The notes: generated by a model from the sequence alone, not told the origin. 64,000 nt of DNA from Plectrocnemia conspersa (GCA_009617715.1 VTFK01000511.1:62001-126000), one strand, 5' to 3'. Shown: positions 1 through 12,332, counted from the stretch's first letter. Translations and numbers: made by a program.

Positions 1-1970
1 TCCAGGTTGCTACACTTTGTCAAAAGCCTGGGTACATAGCTAAGCAATATTTTATAATTTCAAAGTTTTAATTGATATATTTTCTAACCTATGCACTTGC
101 TTTATTGTAGAATTCATATTTCTAAAGCCAAATTAATGATTTGGTAAAAGCTTAAGTTTCTCTATTACCAGTTTTAATAGTCTTTTTTTTTACTATATTT
201 ACGTAACTGGTAAGATCATCCTTAAAATATGAGTTTTATGTTATCTTTGTAAATTTTAATATATTTTGCAATATAGTAATTAAATGTTGAAAAAAATATT
301 ATATTCAAATTTCATCATAGATACAAATTAATATATAGAAATGCAACCAAGAAAAATAAATTATTATATATGTATACATTTCTTTCACTTCCTCTATTAA
401 GTTAAAATTACAAATTAAAAATTCAAGTTTTAATAACCGTTAATTTCACATATATAAAATTAAATCGATAGTTTTATTAAATACGTATACGAAAGAGAGG
501 CTTAATGAAGGCCTGCGTTGAGATCGATTCGATTAACATAAATAAGCCATATAGGTTGAAATGTGTGCGGTATCGAGTTAAAAATCGTTGGATTTTTAAA
601 GGTGCAAATTATGTGGAGCAAACTTGTTAGGTTAACCCTTTCGTTGTTTTACGATCTTTAAAACATTTATTACCCATATAATTTCACGAATTTTACTCGA
701 ACAGTATATAATAAGCCTTGGCCCTAGCTAGCTTAATTGCAACATCTTAATAAGTACAAAACACAAACTTGGTATAGTTTAATAGAGCTGTGTATAGATG
801 TAGGAAATTTAACTGCCCGTTAAATAATATGTTATTATTTTTCTTTTCTAGTTTTATTCTGTGTAGTAAATATAACGTAACAAGTTTTATTTTATAATTA
901 TTTATTATCTTATTCATAATTATCTCATTGGTCAGGAGTTTGCCCATAATTTATTATTATTTGCGACTAACTTCACATCGTTTATTATTATTATTTTTAA
1001 ATTAAAAAATATTTTGAAATACGCAACCTATAAAAAAATGCTTTGACGTATAATTTTAATCAACTTAGCTATTATAAGATAGATCTTGCTTCTTTCTTTT
1101 ATCATTGGACGATGAAGTTATTGACAGCACACTTTTTTAAGTCGAAGGTCGGTCTCGTGCTTGACACTGGAGTACTTGCACTTGTCTTGCGGGTCTTTAT
1201 CATTCATAGACGCAATAGTTAAGTTTTTGTCCTTGGCCGGCCAGCCCCATTATTTGAAGATTCCATCTGCAGTTGCTTCGACGGCAAGTTTTGACTTTGT
1301 CCGATTGGGAAAATTTTAAGACATCTTCCGACAAGCATCATAAATGAAAAGTAAACCCTTCTGAATGGTTTAGCTAAGAGTCACCACTTTCTCGTTTTGG
1401 GTTAGAAAATACCAGAGCCTTCTTCGCTGACCACAGCTCGCAGATGGTGCTTTGCCGAAGGTCCATATCCTCTTCACTGGAGACTGCAAATATTTGTAAT
1501 TTCAAAGTATTATGTTATGCTGATGACACATATAGAAGTCATCAAGATAATCGCCAAAATAAATTTAACACCTAAAAGTGTTCTGAACCTTTAAGCATTG
1601 TAATTTGTTTTTTGTTTAGTTTAAGGTTAAAAAACGCTTTAATTTATTGAAATATTTTTAAAATTATTTATGGTATAAATAGGTGCTCCCCCACATATAA
1701 AAATATCAGCCAAAGTTAAAGAATTAATAGTGTTAAACATTAGTGTATTTATTTTATATATTATACATATTTAATTATTTAATCTTCAATTTAATGTGTT
1801 TGTGTCAATCATGAAATAGTCAAATGTAGTGATTCAAATTTATTCAACCGAAATTTTAATTGTAGTATGATAATAATAATTTAATATCAACTTAATTAAT
1901 CTCATAGGTATACCTAAATGAATAAATTAATACTCGGTTAATACTAATTGTTTATTTTAATTATGTTTAT
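1..1970. other. AT-rich non-coding DNA, no gene seen
   Basis: No convincing coding exon on either strand. The stretch from about 1,100 to 1,500 is less AT-rich than its surroundings and looks like an old inserted sequence. A short block near 1,205-1,255 resembles, in reverse, the dispersed repeat copies at 29.2 kb and 38.4 kb (shared core around GGCCGGCCAAGGAC). No reading frame in it stays open for long. Confidence 0.4.
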
Positions 1971-1978
1971 AATGTATT

Positions 1979-2520
1979 ATGTTATGCAAGCATCTATCAA
2001 TTTGCATAAATATTTCTTGTTTTTATTGGTGTTTATGCTTTTCAGCCAAATTAAATAGTGTCAGACTTTTCACCTCACACTTATTATTAGGCGCCATTGT
2101 GTGTTTTTCGTTAGTGACGACGCACGCTCTGCAAAATGTAAACTCGCCACTCGTTGTTATAACCGAAACAACAAATAACCATATTCATACTTCCCTGCAC
2201 ATGTTGACGTTGATGTTTGCACATTGCGGGGTACATAAAACCCCGACGGGCCCAGTACAGTGTTATTTTCACAAAGGGATATCCATGTAATTTTGCCCGT
2301 CCCGGTGGGCAAAATTAGAATATCTCACGACTTAATCAACGTCGTCTCTCGTGCATTTTGGTTAATTTCGCACTATAAAATTTGCATAGTGGTCAAAATG
2401 TTGACGTTAACCCTTGACTATTATCAGCGGTCTGTTTGACCGCTGACTTTTTATTTTATTTTTATCTATCTTTTATCTCTCAACAGGTGCATCTCAATGC
2501 TAGTCTGGTGCGTGCACTGT
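1979..2520 (+). other. GC-richer block with two hairpins and a micro-exon-like segment
   Basis: A 103-codon frame (1,979-2,290) has hydrophobic stretches but no recognisable domain, so I do not call it a gene. It is followed by an inverted repeat at 2,291-2,318 (arms AATTTTGCCC / GGGCAAAATT) and another near 2,423-2,446 (TCAGCGGTC / GACCGCTGA). At 2,487-2,518 a 32-base segment sits between a good acceptor (pyrimidine tract then CAACAG) and a good donor (GTGAGTAAG). This could be a micro-exon, the edge of an old mobile element, or chance. Confidence 0.25.
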
Positions 2521-2524
2521 GAGT

Positions 2525-3715
2525 AAGTCTGTAGCAGAAATTATTTTAAAACTAGAACTCTTAATAAACTCCCAACATAAATATTTTTTAATTTAAAATG
2601 TATCATTAGAGTCTTCGTCGAGTGGTTGGTGAGTTAAGGATCATAGTGTCATATATTTTATAATGGTCCTTCGAGGAAGCAAAAACTAATGGGAAATTAG
2701 GAAAATTAAGAGTGTCACTTTATCGCTTAACTGCATCTTCCATTCGAACCAAAAAGTTGATTTCAGGTTGGCCGTCGGATAAATGCAAAAACTTGATTAA
2801 ACCATCGATGCATGGCTACTATTGTATTTTTTTCTAGGCAAGTTTCAAATCGTGTAAATAAAAGGTTTTTTTCGAAAGTCTGTGTGGTTATTGTGCAGAT
2901 CTAGGTGTTCTGCCGTTCTCTTAAATTTGTCGTTGTACGCCCAATGAATGTCGTTTGCAGATTTTTAATTGATATTATTGAAACCTTCTTCAATTATATA
3001 TTACATTATTTATTTTAGGACATCTTAATAAACATCATAGTCCAATTCCTATATTTTTTTCCATAAAATGGCAATACGTTTGTTTAAAATATTACTTATT
3101 ATATGCATATATGAAAGTTAACTAAACTATTTAACATTTCTAAAACCTATTTTTGTATTTTGAGCATGCTGACAAGGTTTTTTAATTCATCAGCTATCTC
3201 ATCTCAATGGTAATCTCATAGCTTCATATACGCTTTTGAATACAAGATTTGACACAATAAATTTTATGCATTTTAAAAATTATTGAATGTTTGAAGAAAG
3301 CAAAGCATGTTTGTAAATAACACAGTAACTATTATAGCGACATTTTTAATTCGTGTTATTTTGCGATATCAACATTTTTTTAATAAATTTTTCAAATTAT
3401 TTTTTAATTAAATAAAATTACAAGGTTTGTTCTTAGTTATTTTAAAGAATACTCACAGCTTAACTTAAAAATAAGTTCTTATTGGTTCAACTTTATTTAA
3501 AAAAAAGTTATCAAAATCAAATATGATGTATGATTTAATGATTAAAAATAAAGTATGCGTTTCTTTTGTAAGAATAATATGGTAACTCACTTTAAATGAA
3601 CCAAGAAAAATATCTAATGTCCTTAATACTAGTGTGCAAAGCTTATAACAGTTTAAAATTAATTTATTCATTGATGTTATATTATTCTATATGTGTGTTG
3701 TATGTATAGATTAGG
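2525..3715. other. AT-rich intergenic DNA
   Basis: Nothing coding is supported. Short AT-rich frames such as the minus-strand one at 3,465-3,671 have codon content typical of random AT-rich sequence. Confidence 0.4.
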
Positions 3716-3717
3716 GC

Positions 3718-3880
3718 AACGTCACAAATGAGCGCGGACAAATAAGCGTGCGTTCAAAGAGCGCTGCGTCATAATAGCGTTTACCAAAGAAGCGCTGTAA
3801 CAAAATAGCGTACGTCAAATGCGCAGTCAGTAATAAGAGCACTTGTCAAAAGAGAGCGCGTCATAAGAGCGCAAAAATAC
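3718..3880. repeat. Degenerate ~15-16 bp tandem repeat (GTCAwAAGAGCGC-like)
   Basis: About ten imperfect copies of a unit close to GTCAAAAGAGCGCT stand in a row, with variants AATAAGCGTG, AAGAGCGCTG, ATAGCGTTTA, AGAAGCGCTG and AAGAGCGC. The G+C content is higher than in the flanks and the unit changes strand symmetry little. The array abuts the terminal-inverted-repeat element starting near 3,882 and may be one of its parts or its target. It is not protein coding. Confidence 0.6.
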
Positions 3881-3881
3881 T

Positions 3882-5033
3882 TAATATTTTAGGAATTAGG
3901 TATTCAAAATGTAAGTAAATTGTGAGAAATTTACAAAGTATGAAAATTCACGAGATATAGGCGGTAAAATTAGTATTTTATGTGCCAGAGCGTAATGACG
4001 ATTAAAATTATTTAACAATGAAAATATTATTATTTATTAATTATTACGTACATACGAAAGTATGGCTCCCCATCCCCATACATACGATATACATCAGTGG
4101 CGTGCGGTGACTTTGAAATAGGGCATGCGGTTAGGATGGGAGGGAACAAAAACTATATTTTTAAATTTATTTTCTTTATTTTGTAAACTTTTTAAGTATT
4201 TATTTTTTTTTAAATTAATTTTATTCGACGCCCCTTCTTACAAAAGTCAGCAATAACTACATCATATAATATATTGTCTTTCTTTAATTTGTCTAAAAGT
4301 TTTTTTTCGATTGATATTAATGCAAGAGCTGACAATCTATTCTCACTTTTTTTAATAATGTGTCTGATTCGCTTAGAAAATACAATAATTCAACATAGTT
4401 GCCTCTATTTACAGTATTAATATTTTCAGAATGTCCTCGAAAAGAAAGTTGAAGAAGATCCATTAACGACTAATAGGTACGTATGTATATGTATACTAAA
4501 GACAATAATAAATTAAAATACTAAATTAACCCAAGGTCTTGGCTCATTTTTGACCATAGATATAGAAATTTTCGATATACAAACATATATCATATGTGTG
4601 GGCTTAATAAAATAGGAATTTTCTAACAGTTTTAAATATAAAACATTAATCGTTCAATTAACAAAAATATATTATATAATATTCGTACTCGGCCAACATT
4701 CGCGATAAAGTGTAGTTGTCTAAAATAAATAAAAAAAAGGTCTGACGAGCCATATGCCTGCCCTATAACTGTACGCATTTATTGCAAATCGAGTCGATAA
4801 TTATTTGTCAATTTAATGAGACATTATAGAACAAATTTAATGGTAAATTCAAAATCAGCGTTTCATTTTAGTACAAAAATATGTATATCGTATGTTTGGG
4901 GATGGGGAGCCATACTTTCGTAATAATTAATAAATAATAATGTCATTACGCTCTGGCACATTAAATTCTAATTTTACCGCCTTTGTAGATTTCTCACAAA
5001 TTACTTGTATTTTGTATACCTAATTAAATAATA
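3882..5033. mobile_element. DNA transposon with ~150-200 bp terminal inverted repeats, containing a hAT remnant
   Basis: The left arm (about 3,882-4,093) and right arm (about 4,872-5,033) are inverted copies. Both contain the series GTGCCAGAGCGTAATGAC, then TATTTATTAATTATTACG, then GAAAGTATGGCTCCCCATCC, in opposite orientation. The right arm has lost some internal bases. The interior is not an intact transposase. Between the arms a sequence starting CAGTGGCGTGCGG at 4,096 looks like another transposon end, and the minus strand near 4,190-4,330 encodes pieces like LSALALISIEKKLLDK, typical of the C-terminal dimerisation part of ZMYM1-like hAT transposases. I read it as a non-autonomous inverted-repeat element with a decayed hAT inserted in it. 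Confidence 0.6.
4190..4335 (-). pseudogene. hAT (ZMYM1-like) transposase C-terminal fragment, frameshifted
   Basis: Read on the minus strand across frames, the sequence gives NRLSALALISIEKKLLDKL followed by a stretch ending in VVIADFCKKGRR. ZMYM1/P52rIPK-like hAT proteins usually have a leucine-rich 'ALISIE' segment followed by an 'IDDFA' segment in their dimerisation domain. The frame is broken and most of the gene is missing. The match is by eye to a well-known family pattern. Confidence 0.5.
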
Positions 5034-5051
5034 TTTTTCATATAAATAAAC

Positions 5052-5640
5052 TTGAAATGATCGACATTATACTTTTAGAAGGTCAACAAGTCAACAACAA
5101 AGGTGACCTTCGTGTCACTCTCGCATTAAAATATTAAAAATAAACAAACAACTTGCATAAAATAATTCGAATTAGAGATAAATATTTAAAAATTAGACAA
5201 ATTGTCAACCTTTGATAAAAAAATATATTTTTTTTGTAATCTGAGATGCACAACATTTTAATCGTTATGGTTTATATGAACATAACACGAAACATAACCT
5301 TGAACTCGTTTGAACTTGTTTGTGCATCTCGAAATATTTAAAAAAAATTCAGTAGCTATGCGACATCGGGCGCGCAAACTGTTTCGTTACATTTTTGTCG
5401 AATAAGTGTTTTTATAATAATATCCCTTTCGATGTTTTTAATTATAAAGTGATAGTGTAATTCAGTGTATGTGTTAGAATTAAGCAGTGTATACAAAAAA
5501 ATAGTGTAGTGTTTATAATAGGTAGTGTTCAGTTGCACCGTCGCGGCGCGTGGCGCTGGCGTCATTACAGACGCCGCGCCGATGCGCCCCACTACCCCCA
5601 CTACCCCACCCGTCACGCCGAAGGACAAGGTAATGTCTTT
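5052..5640 (+). repeat. Tandem duplicated first-exon unit, copy 1
   Basis: This copy and the one at 5,765-6,236 share, in order, a GACATTATACTTTTAGAAGG block, a block ending TGTGCATCTCGAAATATTTA, a TTTTTGTCGAATAAGTGTTT block, ATATCCCTTTCGATGTTTTT, the GTGATAGTGTAATT region, a CpG-rich exon body, and an identical donor context ACAAG|GTAATGTCTTT. The retention of exon body plus donor suggests duplication of a promoter and first exon. Confidence 0.6.
5582..5629 (+). CDS. Candidate first coding exon (Pro/Thr-rich N terminus)
   Basis: Sixteen codons from an ATG in fair context encode MRPTTPTTPPVTPKDK and end in phase 0 at AAG|GTAATG, a good donor. The exon body (about 5,530-5,629) is strongly CpG-rich in an otherwise AT-rich region, as expected of a conserved 5' exon. 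The next exon on the plus strand could be 9,302-9,379, which has a compatible phase, but this join is unproven. The homologous segment in the second unit carries early stops before its own donor at 6,224. The product is not recognised. Confidence 0.35.
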
Positions 5641-5764
5641 GTAATTTTGTGTGTCTTATAATCGAAATGTAATAAAAATCTATTTTTTTTCACTATTTTC
5701 GACGGAAGAACATGATTTGAATCGTTCGTAATTTTGGCACATATAAATATTTTTCATATAAATA

Positions 5765-6236
5765 AAGTCGAAATCATCGACATTATACTTTTAGAAGGTC
5801 AACATTATTAAAATTACTTGCATTAAAATAATTTTAAAACTAGACAAATTGTCAACCTTTGATAAAAAATATTTTTTTTGTAATCTGAGATGCACGACAT
5901 TTTAATCGTTATGGCCTTTATACGAGCATAACCTTGAACTCGTTTGCACTTGTTTGTGCATCTCGAAATATTTAAAAAAAAATTCAGTAGCTATATGACA
6001 ATGGTCATTAACGGTCGCGTTACATTTTTGTCGAATAAGTGTTTTCGTTTATAATAATATCCCTTTCGATGTTTTTAATTATATAGTGATAGTGTAATTT
6101 AGTGTATGTGTTAGTATTAAGCAGTGTATAATTGAAATTAGTGTTATGGCGTCCTTACTTCCGCGGGAATCGCGGGAGTGACGCCGGGAGGCGCGAGGCT
6201 ATTAACAATCATGCAGTTGACAAGGTAATGTCTTTC
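5765..6236 (+). repeat. Tandem duplicated first-exon unit, copy 2 (diverged)
   Basis: Homologous to 5,052-5,640 with smaller insertions and deletions. Its CpG-rich exon body differs most: an ATG near 6,145 opens only about 11 codons before a stop, and a second ATG at 6,211 gives MQLTR up to the donor at 6,224/6,225. It could be an alternative non-coding first exon or a decaying copy. Confidence 0.5.
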
Positions 6237-6239
6237 GAA

Positions 6240-7285
6240 TATAGTTAACCCTTTGTACTAGTAACTCGACATCGTATTCCAACTCTATGGTTGCACTCGT
6301 ACGTCGACAAAACTTGAAATGCATTTATAGGCTTTGTGTTGGAGTTAATTTTGCCAATTTAAATTTATTAATGGTAAAAAGAGTTGTGGGAAATACATTT
6401 TAGTAATATTGAATTGTTAACTTATGCAAATAAGTGAATAATGTTAAATTGACGAGTGTAAGTTTATTGTAAAATTTTTACCGAGCGGTTTTAAGACCGT
6501 GATACAATTATTTTCTATATTTTATGATATGGGAGTATATGCTCTAATTGTTATTATTGTGTGTCTGTTATGAAATAAAAACGATTAGAAAAAAAGAGCG
6601 AGATTGACCAACTATCAAATAATAATATTAGTAAATTACTAAGTTCTAGTAAACTCTAACAGAATTAGTAATCTGTGTTTTAATCATTTATAAATTTATT
6701 TTATAGTGCTTAAACTTATTTCATGCAAATAATCAATACGAATCTTATTATAATCTTAACTAATATGACAATAAGTCTAAGAGATCCATTTAATGTCTAG
6801 ATACCCAGAGACCCGAAACTATACAATATTTGCATAATAGTTGAATATTTAAAATTGTAAATTGTACAATTTTTTAATATAATTTTCATTTTAATTTCAT
6901 TTATTTTATACACTTTCTGAATTGATAATCAAATTTATCATATGTATTTAATGCGATTCAACGACCTGAACGAACGTTCAACATCAGCTTTAGACACGTT
7001 CATGCTAAGATATTTCTACCAATTTTAAATATTGTACAATTTTCAAGTTTTAGAATAATCTTTTAATGTTCATTTTTATTATTTTTTAAAAACTGTTTTA
7101 ATAAATTCCTAAATATTTTGGTATGTCCAAATATTCTTTTAATTTCTAATATCATTAGGGAATAACAGTATTTTCATATTACATTTTTTGTCTTCCACTG
7201 AGATTAATTATATAATATATATAATAAATGTATAATTGTCAATTGGAGCTTGGTAAGTCTTTTTATGAGATTTGATCTTTTCATT
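6240..7285. other. AT-rich non-coding DNA
   Basis: No exon with both good splice borders and an open frame was seen. Probably intronic or intergenic. Confidence 0.4.
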
Positions 7286-7288
7286 CAG

Positions 7289-7327
7289 CAATGTTTCAAA
7301 ATGTTGTAGTGCTTCTTCAGCTGTTAG
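7289..7327 (+). CDS. Candidate exon starting a hydrophobic N terminus
   Basis: Between an acceptor (CTTTTCATTCAG) and a strong donor (GTAAGT) lies a 39-base segment with an ATG at 7,291. It reads MFQNVVVLLQLL and then ends in phase 1. The run of Val/Leu is like the start of a signal peptide or membrane anchor. No partner exon of matching phase is obvious nearby, so this may be chance. Confidence 0.2.
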
Positions 7328-7329
7328 GT

Positions 7330-9300
7330 AAGTGCAATTATTTGATTGCAAAACAGTTAATTATTCGATTTTAGTGATTATTTTTAATATTTTTTTTAAA
7401 AACCATAAGATTTTATGTCTTTTTTTATCATCCAAATTATAATGCCTAGAAATACTGGGGCGATATTTATAGTTAGTTACGGATAAAAAGGATAATTTGT
7501 CAAATATTGAAAATCTTACAGCATTATTTATAGTAATCTTCTCGCATTATTCGATTTCGATTTCCGAAAGATATTTAAAATACAGAATTTTTTTGAGCGT
7601 CGAGGCGAATCAAAGTCAAGTATATCTAGTCCGGTTTTGTGCTGCGTTATATACACCGTCATATGCGTGAGCTGTACTCGCGAAGATTTTATTTTCGTCA
7701 GTTTAGTAGTTCGATCGCAGTTAATTTATTTCTAGTTAAAATTTATATGTAAATCTGTACCAAACAATGACCGATACGGATCCAATCAGTATGTCGTGAA
7801 CAATTAATGTGGTTACTAATTTAAACACCCAAGACCTTCAGACTCCCAATAAATTAAATTAAATATCAGTGTCTTATTAAAACGTTTTTAAAGATTAATA
7901 ATTGGTTCAGAAGTCAAACATCTTCAATGTTCGTAATTAAGCTGTGCTATTTTATTTATATGATTTTTTAACAAAAAATCTGTGTGATATTTATAAATAA
8001 ATAAATTATATTTACACACTATTATTTAAGAGTAAAGGCAAAACTCGTTAAAAAATACAATATAGCATCTCTAATAACACCTAGAACTGTCCGAATTATT
8101 AAGTTATTAATATGCACTAATATCTTTTTTTTTAATAATATAATAATATATTTATATAATTTTTTTTATATACATTGATAAGACAGAACACAACATATTG
8201 TCAATAAAGCATATTTTTTCAGCAATAAATTGCATAAAATTACATAATTAATAAAATTTAATTTAAAAAAAATTAAAAATTTGCTACAGCTATTTTATTT
8301 TTATATGCATGTAAACAAAGTTTAATTACTAATATATATACATAGTTAATTTATTTATGATGCACTATTTTTAAATATATAGAAAGACAGGTAGAATATT
8401 ACCACAATTGTACAAATAGCTTACGAACAAAATTGCTCGTAATTACGGATCTGATCACGGGTGCTTTTTCTCGGAACGTGTATGCTTTTTGTATTAACAG
8501 AACATACCTTATACTTGCCCTAGAATTTCAATTAAGTGTATTAATAATTAACGCAAGCATATTCACAGCTAGAACTTAAAGGTATTCGATGAGCATTTGA
8601 GCTCTCTCTATCGTAATATTTCCGTATAACAAAGTTAATATGTTTAATTATTAGCACCGAATAAATATTGGGTTTAAAATATATATTTTAATCTTAATTG
8701 AGTCATTGTACACTTTTCAACGACAAAATTTTTCATCGCTAATCTTATTTTATAATAAATTGTAAAGTAGAAAAACCCATATATTTTTTATAATTTCACT
8801 AAAATAACACGTTGCTTGTGCAATTTTAGAATTTCAAATAGAAAGTTTAAAAATAAAATAACTTAAAAAAATATTTTATAATATATTTAATAAAATATAT
8901 ATATTTATATTATTTATAAAAAAATATTTATTTTATTTATAAAAAAATATTTATTTTATATTTAAATAATTATGTTTTGCTTTTATAATTTATATTAAAT
9001 ATTTGCTACTTATAAAATAATAAATACTATTAAAAAAAATTAAAATTGTTATTTATAAAAATAGTATCCACAGCATAAAAAATCAAAATAAGTATGTAGT
9101 AAGTGAATATGAACCCTCAGGGTTCGGCCCTGATCTATAGGTACTTAGAAAAAACGATTACAGCGGCTAATTTCAAAATTTCCTAAACCGCATTACATTT
9201 TATACAAAAGATGTCTAAGACATTTTCTTTAAGCAAAAAACATTTTCCTTACTTCTCCGTCGCCCTCCATGGCTCCTCTATCGCCCACTAAACTCTCCCA
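7330..9300. other. Non-coding DNA with a possible TSS near 7,697
   Basis: Mostly AT-rich. Near 7,590-7,745 the G+C rises and there is a TCAGTTTAGTAGTTCGATCG series that resembles an arthropod initiator (TCAGT) with a GATCG element roughly 15-20 bases later. This might be a transcription start for plus-strand exons downstream, but the evidence is only motif resemblance. Confidence 0.2.
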
Positions 9301-9301
9301 G

Positions 9302-9379
9302 AGCCAGAATTCCCAACCGAGATTCGTCCATCGCCCACCAGTGGGAGATATTGTCTTCATTGAGAACCTATGGCTTAAA
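9302..9379 (+). CDS. Candidate internal coding exon, product unknown
   Basis: A pyrimidine-rich tract (CTTACTTCTCCGTCGCCCTC and on) ends in CTCTCCCAG. It is followed by 26 open codons, beginning SQNSQPRFVHRPPVGD and ending ENLWLK, then a donor GTATTT. Both ends are phase 0, which would fit an upstream exon such as 5,582-5,629. Codon content is unlike the surrounding AT-rich DNA. The frame also extends upstream to an ATG at 9,269, so it could instead be a first exon. I do not recognise the protein. Confidence 0.35.
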
Positions 9380-9879
9380 GTATTTGTTGTATGCTTGTTT
9401 TTTTTAAATAATATTACATCAGTATGTACATCCTTTATATCATATATTATATATACAGTATTTTTATTTTAAAATAGGTATTAGTCGTTACTTTTTCATG
9501 GAGCGTATAATCTTCTTGAGGCGATTTACCGGTTGATTTGCAACTAGTGATCGATTCACGTGTGCGAACTTTAGCATCTGTTTTTGTATGGATATCGTTT
9601 TTAAGGGCCATGTTACCTAAAGGGCATTGATTCTGATGTGAGTTTGTTTGCTAATTAGGTTAACAATGGTTTATATTTTGGGTTATGTTAGAGTCTGTTC
9701 GTGCAAATCATCTTCACAATATATTAAAAATTAAATAGTAAGGGAATTTTCCTAAAATGGAAAGAATTACAATTAAAATTGTAGTGGCCGGTAGTTGAGG
9801 GTTAACTTACCGCCGACGCTTCGGACATCCGATTTGGTGAAAAAGTCTAAATTTGCTTAAAAAGAATCTAAATTTTTAG

Positions 9880-10174
9880 GTTGGCCCCGGCTGACGTGAC
9901 GACTGGCCGTTTCGGCGAAGCTTTTAATCCGAAAGCTTGGGTTTATTTTCCGTTGCGAAATAAATACATCACAAATAATGTATACACGAATATGGTCATG
10001 TTACGCGGGCATGTTAATGCGAAAACATTCAACAACAATTTATTTATTAAAGAACAATGTGCGTGCCTGTATAATAATCTATGGTTACCTCGGCGTACGC
10101 TTTTTAATATAAATAAAATAAAAGATTTGCCTTTTGACGACGGAGCAGTGGTTAAGATTCAGTTGAATACATGA
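9880..10174 (+). CDS. Candidate terminal coding exon, product unknown
   Basis: After an acceptor-like AATTTTTAG there is an open frame of 97 codons to a stop at 10,172-10,174. It includes GRFGEAFNPKAWVYFPLRNK near the start and LWLPRRTLFNINKIKDLPF and DDGAVVKIQL near the end. An AATAAA lies about 70 bases past the stop, as expected for a last exon. The required incoming phase is 2, which does not match the exon at 9,302-9,379 as I have drawn it, so either an exon is missing between them or they belong to different genes. No family is recognised. An open frame of this length can occur by chance in 64 kb, but the splice site and poly(A) signal raise the odds. Confidence 0.4.
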
Positions 10175-10244
10175 GAGTGAGTCTAATGGTAGAAATATAA
10201 TTAAATTGCAGTATGCGTTTGTAAAAATTCTGACCAAATTAAAA

Positions 10245-12120
10245 TAAAATGATCAAGCTTTATTTAATTAACAATTTTCATGCTTTTATATTGGGTCAAA
10301 TGATTTTTATTATTGATAGCAGATAATTGAGCAATTGCAAATATACAATACTTTTTAAATTACCATGATTTTTAAAAATATTTTTGGTGAAGTGATTAAG
10401 TTATATGCACACAAAACTGATGCTTAAAGATCGCAGATTGTTCGTTGGTTGCGAATCAACCGGTAAATTTCCAGAATATCTAAATATTGCACAAAGAAGA
10501 TTTCACATCACGTATTAGTACACAGCTAATAAAAACAAAAAAGGTTGGAGAGTGTACTAGGCCTTAGATATTACCATTTCTTATCACTCTTAGTGCAAGG
10601 TTTGTTCGATTGATTAGATTCTTCAGTGTGAAAGGAACTGATATTAATTAATGCTAATTCGTATTAGATACACAACATTTTATTTATAAAATAATTTACC
10701 ATGTCGTTTAACGACGACGAACGGCGGTATCACGTGAATGTATCGGCAGATTAGTTTCATAGTAAATATTTATTTATATATTTAGCCTTACCAAAAAATT
10801 ATAAATAAAAAATAATCGCTTGTTCATGTCTTATAACATAAACTTTCTGTACTACGCTATATTTCTTCATTAATCCTTTTTTTGTCGTCCGTTCCTTTTT
10901 ACTAGAAAATAGTTTATCCTTTCCTTCATATTTTAAAAAAGAAACAGTTATTATGGAGAAAAATGGTTGATTGTTATAAACTGCTGTATGAGAGACGAAA
11001 TAAAATTTATCCATCACCAGAAATTTAACTGATTAAGAATCTTAAATTCAGACATTAATTCATATTTAATTGTTAAACTGTAACATTATATTATAATTTA
11101 TTATTGATTCTTTATAAACATGTGGAGTAATATACGATATTTTATTTGCATTCAATTAAAACACCCTCTTTGCGATTTCCGTTTGAGTTGGAATATTAAT
11201 AATTATTGCAGATGTTGCCAACAGATGGCTTGCGGCGCAAAAACTATTGAACCGTTTTATTAAAAGCAATGTGCAATATTACAGCAATTTAATTTTAATA
11301 AAAAAATAAAATAAAAGTTATCATGTTATATGATTTTTCCGACAAATTTTAATAATTATAAAATAATAAAGTTATTAATTTTTTAACTTAAATTAAGATC
11401 ATCGTGCCCTAATAGGTTAACCTAATGTGTCACAATGTTTAAAAAAATAAAATATAGTTTTATTGCAATACAAAAATATATAATATAAGTAAGACTTAAA
11501 TTATTACACAAAAAAATAATATAAAGTTAAATGATAAGAACCTGACCAGTTCATTGTAGCTGACATAAATCTATTAATGTGTAATCCCAGCGCTTAAGGA
11601 GCCGGAAGGCGACAGCCATATGCAAGTCGGGTAATGCGGACGTTCTGGCTCTAACTGGCATTAAAAGAGGACGCGATCGTGACTCATAAAAACCTTTGAG
11701 GAAACCCCCAAGCCGTGAAATAATCTTTCGACAGTCGGCCGCCATAGGTTACAAACCGTTTACGATCCCCCAAATAACTTTAAAAATAACCGACTTAAAT
11801 CACCCGAGCAACTGAAGCCCGACAATGACAAATAATAATAAATAATAAACATTTTGCGTGTATAATTAAATATTCCTTCCGCCGGTTTAATTAAGCTTAT
11901 TTAGTAATATATCTTTTATTTTAAAAATAAATGAGTTAGTCTTTGCTTATTTCTTTTTTGCGTAAAACTATAAAAAAAATCTTTTTTTATTGTTTTACGC
12001 AAAAAAAAATTGAATAATATATTAGTTGATTAAACATTATTTTATTAATTAATAATATGAAATATAATAAGAATAATCACGAATACATAAAAAAAAGATC
12101 TTGCAAATGTAAAAATAAAT
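10245..12120. other. Non-coding DNA
   Basis: AT-rich, with two less AT-rich patches: 10,690-10,755 (a 17-codon frame MSFNDDERRYHVNVSAD with a good ATG context) and 11,555-11,760 (a 64-codon minus-strand frame with no recognisable domain). Neither has clear splice context. Confidence 0.3.
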
Positions 12121-12122
12121 AT

Positions 12123-12128
12123 TTTATT
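12123..12128 (-). terminator. Possible poly(A) signal for the 42-residue-repeat gene
   Basis: AATAAA on the minus strand about 205 bases after the stop at 12,333. The AT-richness makes such hexamers common, so this is only a candidate. Confidence 0.3.
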
Positions 12129-12332
12129 TTTAATATATTTTCATCACAATGTTTTTTTTTAAATTACCTTAATTATTTTATATAGCCCAATGGGCTTTTT
12201 AAATATATTTACTTTTACTCTTTAATTTTCCGTTTGAAATATGAGTCATAGTTAGGTATTGTAATGTCACTAAGTTATTTTTTTTAAACATAGACAGTTT
12301 CTCCTTAATGTCTTCGACTTATATCGACTAAA

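Noticed and set aside
5356..5628. 90-codon minus-strand frame over the CpG-rich exon
   Set aside because: Antisense to the better-supported plus-strand first exon; no splice or domain support.
11551..11745. 64-codon minus-strand frame with non-AT-driven residues
   Set aside because: No domain, splice border or poly(A) context; likely old inserted DNA.
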